Assembly: GCA_964466185.1 (NCBI GenBank)
Contig: CAYXMS010000051.1
Span: forward strand, 1 to 5,104
Direction of reading: 5' to 3'
Source: CAZTYI01 sp964466185
GTDB taxonomy: Bacteria > Chlamydiota > Chlamydiia > Chlamydiales > SM23-39
DNA: 5,104 bases
The notes beneath the pieces are model-generated. The model was not told the origin of the DNA. It was given only the letters and a program-made list of their open reading frames with translations, and made no database searches. This document shows, piece after piece, positions 1 to 4,235 of this stretch. Each line of letters begins with the position of its first letter. Positions within the stretch are counted from its first letter, which is position 1. A program made the position numbers and the translations under genes.

Positions 1-891
1 TGGCATGCTTCTCCATTTCCAGGACTATTATTTAAACAATAAGTAGATGAACCAGTTACACAATAATAAGGGCTTACTGCAAGGTCTGTTGGTAAATTAT
101 AGTATTCTCCCTGAACATTGGCAGCTCCAAGCCATTCCTCATCTGTACATAAATGCTTCCCTGCATTACTACATGCAGTTCTTGCTTCTGTCTGGTCAAT
201 GTAAACCCAGACTGTTTTATTGAAAGCACTTCCGGCCTTTCCTCCTGCTGCAATAAGGGTGTCACTATCTCCAGCAGATTCAGGAGGAGTTGCTTCTGAG
301 CCGTCTGAATTTAGAGCATGAGCTTCATACTTGTCAATACAAAAGCCATTTAGCTTATTGATATAAGCCATTCCTTCTGGGCACTGTATTCTTTGCTCAT
401 GCCAGCTAAGATTTTGGTAAGATGAAGTGCTACCAGTATCTAACACTTTGCTTGTGTAGTTTCCTGAATCATAAGAAAGGTTTAGCTGAACAGCATTATT
501 TGTTGTGTTATATTCAGTTTGATTGTAAGTTCCTTCATCAAAATCAGATTGTGTTAGGGTTTGAAAAAGCGATGCAACACTATAAACTAAACCAGTTAAA
601 TTAAATGCTGAGCTTGTTACATTAGCATTTTCAGGCAGGTTAAAATAATTTGTCTGGTTTCCTGCCTCTGTGAAAGTTAAAGTTTTGGATGATTCTCCGC
701 CGAATAAATTCTGCAGAACTACAAATCCGGTTATACCTCCCCCAAGATAATAAATAGGGACAAGCAAAAGGACGAGAATTAAAAGAACTAAACCATAATG
801 AAAATAAGAGCTATCTCTAAACTTTTTTCTGCTTCGCCCCCCCCCCCGATTTGAAGGCTGGGTTTTTATTTATCCTCTTTTTTGTTTGCAT
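1..891 (-). CDS. Membrane-anchored FGE-sulfatase (SUMF1-like) domain surface protein, partial at 3' end, frameshifted at a G tract
   Basis: The gene runs off the left edge; about 296 residues are visible. It starts at ATG 891-889, 5 nt after the HEPN stop codon, with no clear Shine-Dalgarno, so translation probably depends on coupling. The first 15 codons (MQTKKRINKNPAFKS) lead into the 11-G tract at 847-837, after which the downstream frame is displaced. With 10 Gs the frame is continuous to base 1; with 11 it stops at 819-817 after about 24 codons. Downstream come a Lys/Arg-rich stretch, one membrane helix (residues ~33-59, LVLLILVLLLVPIYY), a polar stalk rich in N-X-S/T sequons, and from ~170 an FGE-sulfatase-like domain: CPEGMAYI, FCIDKYEA (~183-190), then EARTAC and CTDEEWLGAA (W ~253). 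This matches the first half of SUMF1/FGE-type folds. The likely topology is a cytoplasmic N-terminus with an exported, glycosylated ectodomain. Formylglycine-generating activity cannot be claimed, because many proteins with this fold are binding domains and the C-terminal half is missing. Confidence 0.75.
837..847. repeat. Homopolymer of 11 C (G on the coding strand) inside the 5' end of the surface-protein gene
   Basis: There are eleven consecutive Cs on the plus strand in an otherwise AT-rich region. On the coding strand the tract encodes glycines between residues ~15 and 19 and sits exactly where the two reading frames must be joined. A change to 10 or 13 Gs restores the open frame. The tract is therefore either a homopolymer length error in sequencing or assembly, or a genuine slipped-strand switch. 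Confidence 0.9.
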
Positions 892-896
892 TTTAT

Positions 897-1346
897 TCAC
901 ATTAGTTCTTTTATTTTTGCTCTGATTTTCTCAATCTTCTCTGAATTTAGATTGTTAATTAAAGTTTTGCATCTAAGTATGAATTTCTTGACATCTATCT
1001 CATTCTCCAGCTCAATATTTTTAAGATAATACTGTGCTTGGATTCTATCTCCTTTTAACCCTTTTAGGTATTCTATTTCAGAAGCATCAAAATCAAACAA
1101 CTCCATTAACTCTAAACTGCAATCATGAATTTCACATCTTATTCCGCACTTCATCAATAAAGAATAAAATGCACTGTAGCAAGCATAATAAGCAGTTATT
1201 AATCTCCACTTTCCTTTAGCAGTAAAAACATTTTCTAAAGTTTCGTCCGCTTCTTTCATATAGGATTCGCTTAAATGGAGCTTTAATTCAATTAATTTAA
1301 TTCCTTTTTTCTGCTTTAAACACCAAATTATCTTATCTTTTTTCAT
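897..1346 (-). CDS. HEPN-domain protein (putative toxin/RNase partner of the adjacent MNT protein)
   Basis: This 149-residue, all-helical protein has the HEPN pattern. A KWRL/AYYACYSAFYSLLMKCGIR helix (~47-70) is followed by EIHDC (~72-76), a conserved feature of archaeal HEPN proteins, and then an Arg-centred motif R101-IQAQ-YY (106-107). HEPN proteins in HepT/MntA modules are metal-independent RNases with an R-x4-H-x-Y motif whose Tyr is AMPylated by MNT. Here the His position is Tyr106 and the +7 position is Leu108, so catalytic competence is uncertain. The start is ATG 1346-1344, preceded by a strong GGAGG at 1358-1354 with 7-nt spacing. It overlaps the upstream MNT gene by 14 nt, indicating translational coupling, and ends 5 nt before the surface-protein start. 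Toxin function is inferred from family and context. A structural or nucleotide-binding HEPN role is equally possible. Confidence 0.8.
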   Translation of the reverse strand: MKKDKIIWCLKQKKGIKLIELKLHLSESYMKEADETLENVFTAKGKWRLITAYYACYSAFYSLLMKCGIRCEIHDCSLELMELFDFDASEIEYLKGLKGDRIQAQYYLKNIELENEIDVKKFILRCKTLINNLNSEKIEKIRAKIKELM

Positions 1347-1956
1347 GCCCTATCCTCCAAAAAATATCTACAATCCTTGAAACGTCCCCAAACAAGATGT
1401 GATTTTTCATTATCTCTATTGACAAAGGGTTTTTAGATCTTAAAATCTTAGCAAATTCATTATAACTTGCGTAATGCTCGTTAATCTGCAAAATCTGTTT
1501 TTGTTTTATTCTTTTAATCTCTTCTTTGTTACTTCTGCCCAAAACTACAATATCAAGGTCAGATTCTTTACTAAAACTATCTGAAGCATATGAGCCAAAG
1601 ATGATTAGACTTTCGCAATGTTTCAGGAATTCATTTATTATTACAGAGACTTCTTTTATCTTTAACTGAAATCTAAGGGCTTTTTGGTTTTCAATAAAGT
1701 TTAAGATTATTTTTGTTGTTTGTTTTTCAAGGTCAAAATAAAATAATTTATTTTTTCCTTCTTTTACATAATTAATTAAATTAAGCTTGACTAGTTTATT
1801 CAATAGTCTAGAAGTAGTTTGTTGTGGAATTCCAGATTTTCTTGCTAATTCAGAAGCAGATAATCTATCAGAATAATTATCAGAAAACGGAACCAATAAA
1901 TCTACCCATTTTTGAGTAATATTACTTAAATTTGGTTTTATCCTCTTTTTTGACAT
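1333..1956 (-). CDS. Winged-helix / minimal nucleotidyltransferase (MNT) fusion, putative antitoxin
   Basis: The protein has 207 residues and two parts. Residues ~15-75 form a winged helix-turn-helix of MarR/IclR type: LSASELARKSGIPQQTTSRLLNKL reads as helix-turn-recognition helix, followed by LINYVKEGKNKLFYF as the wing. Residues ~95-195 form a pol-beta-superfamily MNT domain with the signature G121-S122 and S132-D133-L-D135. The two Asp are the expected metal ligands; a third acid may be Glu181 in LSIEIM, as judged from the usual MNT layout. The second glycine of the GSxxxG signature is Asp126 here. In MntA/HepT modules MNT transfers AMP to the HEPN partner and neutralises it. The added DNA-binding domain suggests the antitoxin may also repress its own operon (inference). 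The start is ATG 1956-1954 with AGGT at 1966-1963, 6-nt spacing. It lies 33 nt after the small regulator gene and overlaps the HEPN gene by 14 nt. Confidence 0.85.
   Translation of the reverse strand: MSKKRIKPNLSNITQKWVDLLVPFSDNYSDRLSASELARKSGIPQQTTSRLLNKLVKLNLINYVKEGKNKLFYFDLEKQTTKIILNFIENQKALRFQLKIKEVSVIINEFLKHCESLIIFGSYASDSFSKESDLDIVVLGRSNKEEIKRIKQKQILQINEHYASYNEFAKILRSKNPLSIEIMKNHILFGDVSRIVDIFWRIGHEKR
1354..1358 (-). promoter_or_regulatory. Shine-Dalgarno GGAGG of the HEPN gene, embedded in the MNT coding sequence
   Basis: GGAGG lies 7 nt before ATG 1346-1344 and within the Trp-Arg codons near the C-terminus of the upstream MNT protein. It fixes the HEPN start and shows that the two genes are translated from one message. 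Confidence 0.75.
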
Positions 1957-1962
1957 TTTATT

Positions 1963-1966
1963 ACCT
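1963..1966 (-). promoter_or_regulatory. Shine-Dalgarno AGGT of the MNT gene
   Basis: AGGT on the minus strand lies 6 nt before ATG 1956-1954. It is the same type and nearly the same spacing as the AGGTG of the upstream regulator gene, which supports this start and a polycistronic message with separate initiation sites. Confidence 0.55.
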
Positions 1967-1989
1967 GTTTAATATTAAATTATGGTTAC

Positions 1990-2323
1990 TTATTTATTTT
2001 TCCCTTTAATTTGTTTTTCTTCAACCAACATTCCTTTAACAGCTTCTCCAGGATCTTTAAGTTGATAAATCCTTTTTCTTGAATCTTCTGGATGTAACTT
2101 TACTGTTATCCAACCATATTTCTTTAGATAAGATAAAAATACGCTAATTATTTTTTCGTTCTTTTCTTTTAATGTTTTTACAATATCTCCGTATTCAAAT
2201 TCTTTATCTTTGAAAATAATCAGTTGCCTTAATCCAATAAATAATANNNNNNNNNNCTTTGAATTTATTCCAGAGTTTAGCATATCTTTCCATCGCCCAT
2301 TTAGGAAGAGCTTTTACTGTCAT
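1990..2323 (-). CDS. Small winged-helix transcriptional regulator, broken by a scaffold gap
   Basis: The best start is ATG 2323-2321, with AGGTG at 2334-2330 (6-nt spacing). It encodes MTVKALPKWAMERYAKLWNKFK before the 10-N gap. After the gap a different frame continues DKEFEYGDIVKTLKEK, then ISVFLSYLKKYGWITVKL (recognition-helix region) and EDSRKRIYQLKDP, a typical winged-helix beta-hairpin. The heptamer CTTTGAA occurs on both sides of the break (2208-2214 and 2257-2263). Removing the 49 nt between equivalent positions joins FK to DKEF in frame and gives a ~94-residue protein, which looks like the native form. An alternative start at 2283 would be out of frame with the convincing N-terminus. 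It heads the four-gene minus-strand cluster and faces the plus-strand transposase, so it may control the shared intergenic region (inference). Confidence 0.7.
2247..2256. other. Assembly gap (10 N)
   Basis: Ten Ns mark a scaffold join, so the true length is unknown. As written, the gap leaves the two halves of the regulator gene in different frames. Confidence 0.98.
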
Positions 2324-2329
2324 GTTTAA

Positions 2330-2334
2330 CACCT
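2330..2334 (-). promoter_or_regulatory. Shine-Dalgarno AGGTG of the small regulator gene
   Basis: AGGTG on the minus strand, 6 nt before ATG 2323-2321, decides this start over the internal ATGs at 2293 and 2283. Confidence 0.65.
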
Positions 2335-2384
2335 TAATTATTAATTTAACTAATGATTTATTTATGAATTTTATTATACATTAA

Positions 2385-2394
2385 TATATATAAT
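2385..2394 (-). promoter_or_regulatory. Possible TATA box for the minus-strand regulator-MNT-HEPN-surface protein operon
   Basis: An alternating TTATATATAT stretch on the minus strand lies about 65 nt before the start at 2323. It would give a start of transcription near 2360. The whole region is AT-rich, so the exact box is uncertain. Confidence 0.35.
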
Positions 2395-2401
2395 AGAGTA
2401 T

Positions 2402-2418
2402 AAAAATGTTTATATATT
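2402..2418 (+). promoter_or_regulatory. Archaeal BRE/TATA promoter toward the transposase
   Basis: AAAAATG followed by TTTATATATT is a good archaeal BRE-TATA pair. Transcription would begin near 2443, leaving a ~70-nt 5' leader that contains the hairpin at 2462-2496. The same pattern precedes the gene at 4236. Confidence 0.6.
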
Positions 2419-2461
2419 AGTTTAACTATTTATTAGTATAATAAACAAATAATTAGTATAA

Positions 2462-2496
2462 CCAGAGGGTCTTGCTTTGCGGGCTCAACCCTCTGG
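2462..2496 (+). promoter_or_regulatory. GC-rich leader hairpin before the transposase start
   Basis: CCAGAGGGT (2462-2470) pairs perfectly with ACCCTCTGG (2488-2496) around a 17-nt loop, and stands out in the AT-rich surroundings. It lies between the predicted transcription start and the transposase Shine-Dalgarno (GGAG 2500-2503, 10 nt before ATG 2514); an upstream GGAG (2495-2498) is partly inside the stem. Possible roles are dampening of transposase translation, as leader structures do in several insertion sequences, or being part of the element's left end. No function is proven. Confidence 0.55.
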
Positions 2497-2513
2497 AGTG
2501 GAGCTGATCTCGG

Positions 2514-3881
2514 ATGAAACCAAACACCACTAATAAAGGTAAAGAGAAGGAACAATTTAAATCTATTGCTAAAGACAGCTCTGGCAAGTTTGCTAAAACT
2601 GAAAATCTAAATACTTCTTGCAGATTCTGCGGTTCTAAGGATGTTGTCAAGTTTGGTTATAATGTTACAAAAGAAGGGAAGAAAGTGAGATATAAATGCA
2701 AGGATTGTAATACAAAGTTTACTCCTTCTACCAAGCTGGTAAAACAAACCAAATTTAAATCAAATCATAAAGATATAGAAAATACCAAGACAAAGGAATT
2801 AAGAAAGTTATGCAAACTGATTAAAAAATCCATTTACCCTTTCCTAGATTTTAAACCGCATTATACTGCTAAATATGATACTAACAAATTCCTTGATTTA
2901 TTGACCCATGTTGCTATGAATCACGATTTCACGCACAATGGTTCTCAAACATTCAGATTTGTAATGAAAGAAAACACTCCTGCTTCTAACACTTTACTTT
3001 ATCACATCAGAAAGATTGATACAAATAAGATTAAAGCATCTTTCAAAGAAGCATTTGAAGAAATCTACAAAATAGCAAAGAAAAACAATGTATTCAAGAA
3101 GAGAAAATTAGATGTTGCTGTTGATCTAACAGACCAGCTTTATTACGGAAGTAAAAACGACTTTATGGTTTGTGAAACAAAACCACAAAAAGGCACTTCC
3201 CATTGTTTCAGGTTTGCTACAATAAATATCGTTGAAAACGGAAGAAGGTTTACCTTGTTGGCCTTACCAATGCATGCTTTTGACGAAAAATACAATATTC
3301 TTGAAGAATTGATAAGCTATGCTAAAAGTAAAATCAACATAAGAAATGTGTATGTTGATAGAGGATTCTTTAATGTAAAATGCATAATGGCTCTTGAAAA
3401 ACAAAGAGTCAAATGGCTAATGCCTGCCGTCAGGAACAGAGCTGTTAAAAAATTAATGAAAGAATATGATTCTCCAAAAGTTTTAGAATATCTAATGGGA
3501 AGAAAGAATTTTGACCAAGTTAAATTCAAACTCGTTATTGTTAATGATAAAGAGAGTGTAAAAAGAGTATTTGCCACGAATCTCAGAATCACAGAAGACA
3601 ACGCCAAAATTCTATTCAGAGAATATGGAAAAAGATGGGGAATAGAAACTTCTTACAGGGTTAAACAAGACTTCAAAGCAAGAACAACATCAAAAAAATA
3701 TGTTGTTAGATTATTTTACTTTATGTTCTCTTCTTGTCTTTACAATCTCTGGATATTGGCTAACATCTTGGTTGGATTATCAATATTGAAATTTATTCCT
3801 AAAGAACCATTTATTACAGCAAAAATGTTTGGAGTTATGCTCTATACTTTTTGTTCGTTAATTGATCATGGAGGAGGATAA
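2514..3881 (+). CDS. IS4-like DDE transposase with N-terminal zinc ribbon
   Basis: The 455-residue protein is uninterrupted. Residues 36-65 form a zinc ribbon (C36-x2-C39, C62-x2-C65) like those that help other transposases bind their ends. The catalytic RNase H-like domain shows D204 in VAVDLTDQLYYG, D282 in VYVDRGFFNV, and E378 in YGKRWGIETSYR. The last is the Y-x2-R-x3-E signature of IS4-type enzymes, with a Lys at +6 (K384). It is followed by the usual helical tail VRLFYFMFSSCLYNLWILAN. The family assignment is at clan level (IS4/ISH3-like); a specific archaeal IS family could not be named. The start ATG 2514 follows GGAG at 2500-2503. All three acidic residues and both Cys pairs are present, so the enzyme is probably active. 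It is transcribed away from the minus-strand cluster, and its codons look less AT-extreme than those of the gene at 4236. Confidence 0.9.
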   Translation: MKPNTTNKGKEKEQFKSIAKDSSGKFAKTENLNTSCRFCGSKDVVKFGYNVTKEGKKVRYKCKDCNTKFTPSTKLVKQTKFKSNHKDIENTKTKELRKLCKLIKKSIYPFLDFKPHYTAKYDTNKFLDLLTHVAMNHDFTHNGSQTFRFVMKENTPASNTLLYHIRKIDTNKIKASFKEAFEEIYKIAKKNNVFKKRKLDVAVDLTDQLYYGSKNDFMVCETKPQKGTSHCFRFATINIVENGRRFTLLALPMHAFDEKYNILEELISYAKSKINIRNVYVDRGFFNVKCIMALEKQRVKWLMPAVRNRAVKKLMKEYDSPKVLEYLMGRKNFDQVKFKLVIVNDKESVKRVFATNLRITEDNAKILFREYGKRWGIETSYRVKQDFKARTTSKKYVVRLFYFMFSSCLYNLWILANILVGLSILKFIPKEPFITAKMFGVMLYTFCSLIDHGGG

Positions 3882-4032
3882 CCATTACTATATAGGATTC
3901 TGAATCTATTTCTCTTAGTCTTAACTATCTCTAATTATCACAATTCTACAATTTTTTAGCTGATTTTAGAGAAATTCAATGAAAAATATTACATTAAGAT
4001 TCATTTCTTGAGAATTATGGGTGATTTAATAA
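3882..4032. other. Intergenic region after the transposase, no gene seen
   Basis: Stops occur in all plus-strand frames. A T6 run at 3952-3957 could serve as a U-rich archaeal terminator for the transposase. A short GATTC-T-GAATC palindrome sits at 3896-3906. Nothing else is recognisable, and this stretch may include the right end of the insertion sequence. Confidence 0.6.
3952..3957 (+). terminator. Possible U-rich terminator after the transposase
   Basis: Six consecutive Ts lie about 70 nt after the stop codon. Archaeal termination typically uses U-runs without a required hairpin. Because such runs are common in AT-rich DNA, the call is weak. Confidence 0.25.
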
Positions 4033-4152
4033 TCTAAGCTCCCAATAGATTTATCAACTTTGCCAACTACTGTTATAGGTTATGTTCAAAAAGTTATTAA
4101 GAAAATGAAAAAGGATAAGATAGAAATTTATGATCCTTTAACTAACGTCTGA
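4033..4152 (+). pseudogene. 39-codon open remnant ending next to an IS605-like hairpin
   Basis: An open stretch without a good start runs from a stop at 4030-4032 to TGA 4150-4152. It contains YVQKVIKKMKKDKIEIYDP, which looks like coding sequence (possibly the recognition helix and wing of a winged-helix protein). It could be the decayed tail of a gene, or non-coding scaffold of an omega-like RNA, since in IS200/IS605 elements the right-end RNA overlaps the 3' end of tnpB. No TnpB motif is visible. Function is unknown. Confidence 0.3.
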
Positions 4153-4188
4153 GAAGTCTCCTTCCTTTAGGTGGGAGATGAATCAGAC
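4147..4188 (+). other. Nested palindrome resembling an IS200/IS605 right-end / omega-RNA hairpin
   Basis: Outer arms GTCTGA (4147-4152) and TCAGAC (4183-4188) are perfect complements. Inside, TCTCCTTCC (4157-4165) pairs with GGTGGGAGA (4170-4178) around a TTTA loop, with one G-T wobble and one mismatch. The two stems are separated by symmetric 4-nt sides (GAAG and TGAA). The CCTTTAGG tip flanked by CTCC/GGGAG resembles hairpins at the 3' end of archaeal tnpB elements (from memory, not searched). No tnpA or tnpB gene is present, so this would be a solo right end. An alternative is a terminator or structured RNA of another kind. Confidence 0.5.
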
Positions 4189-4194
4189 ATAAAA

Positions 4195-4210
4195 TAAAAA
4201 CATTTATATA
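4195..4210 (+). promoter_or_regulatory. Archaeal BRE/TATA promoter of the gene at 4236
   Basis: An A-rich BRE followed by TTTATATA (4203-4210) is centred ~29 nt before ATG 4236. This spacing predicts transcription starting at or just before the start codon, giving a leaderless mRNA; consistent with that, no Shine-Dalgarno is visible. Confidence 0.65.
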
Positions 4211-4235
4211 TTCCTTATTATTTAAAATAATTAAA

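Larger units (their letters stand above)
2349..2457. repeat. Repeated ATTAGT boxes in the divergent intergenic region, possible operator
   Basis: ATTAGT occurs on the plus strand at 2416-2421, 2432-2437 and 2452-2457, and inverted (ACTAAT) at 2349-2354. The last two plus-strand copies lie in a 20-bp tandem repeat (2422-2441 and 2442-2461, 16 of 20 identical, ending in ATTAGTATAA). TTTAACTA also occurs twice (2345-2352, 2421-2428). The boxes surround the TATA elements of both directions, as expected for sites bound by an autoregulator such as the adjacent winged-helix protein. Chance repetition in AT-rich DNA cannot be excluded. Confidence 0.4.
2462..3884 (+). mobile_element. Insertion sequence with an IS4-like DDE transposase (minimum extent; ends not defined)
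   Basis: The element is supported by an apparently full-length transposase and its leader hairpin. I compared 2340-2513 with the reverse complement of 3882-4060 and found no terminal inverted repeat better than AT-rich chance matches (for example ATAATTAG 2449-2456 against CTAATTAT 3931-3938). A clear target-site duplication is also lacking. ATAACCA flanks this minimal interval (2458-2464 and 3878-3884), but the right copy overlaps the transposase stop codon, so it is unlikely to be the duplication. The boundaries given are the smallest supported extent. Confidence 0.5.

Noticed and set aside
74..265. 63-codon minus-strand open frame
   Set aside because: It overlaps the FGE-domain frame, which carries recognisable motifs (FCIDKYEA, CTDEEWLGAA); this one has none.
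422..604. 60-codon plus-strand open frame
   Set aside because: It is antisense to the surface-protein gene, with no family features or initiation signal.
1034..1219. 61-codon plus-strand open frame
   Set aside because: It is antisense to the HEPN gene, whose protein shows clear family features.
2462..2513. tRNA, box C/D RNA or HEARO-like RNA in the GC-rich leader
   Set aside because: There is no cloverleaf, no properly paired C (RUGAUGA) and D (CUGA) boxes, and the following gene is a DDE transposase rather than IscB.
3317..3607. 96-codon minus-strand open frame, Leu-rich
   Set aside because: It is antisense to the catalytic region of the transposase; its hydrophobicity is a by-product of reverse-complementing Lys/Glu codons.
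2422..3928. TTAACTAT at 2422-2429 and 3921-3928 as an 8-bp target-site duplication of the insertion sequence
   Set aside because: The sequences just inside the repeats do not form inverted repeats, and 8-bp matches are expected by chance in flanks this AT-rich.
1329..4121. Near-identical ATGAAAAA(A/G)GATAAGATA at the HEPN start (minus strand) and at 4104-4121 (plus strand)
   Set aside because: It is low-complexity Lys-rich sequence; similarity ends immediately on both sides, so it is not evidence of duplication.
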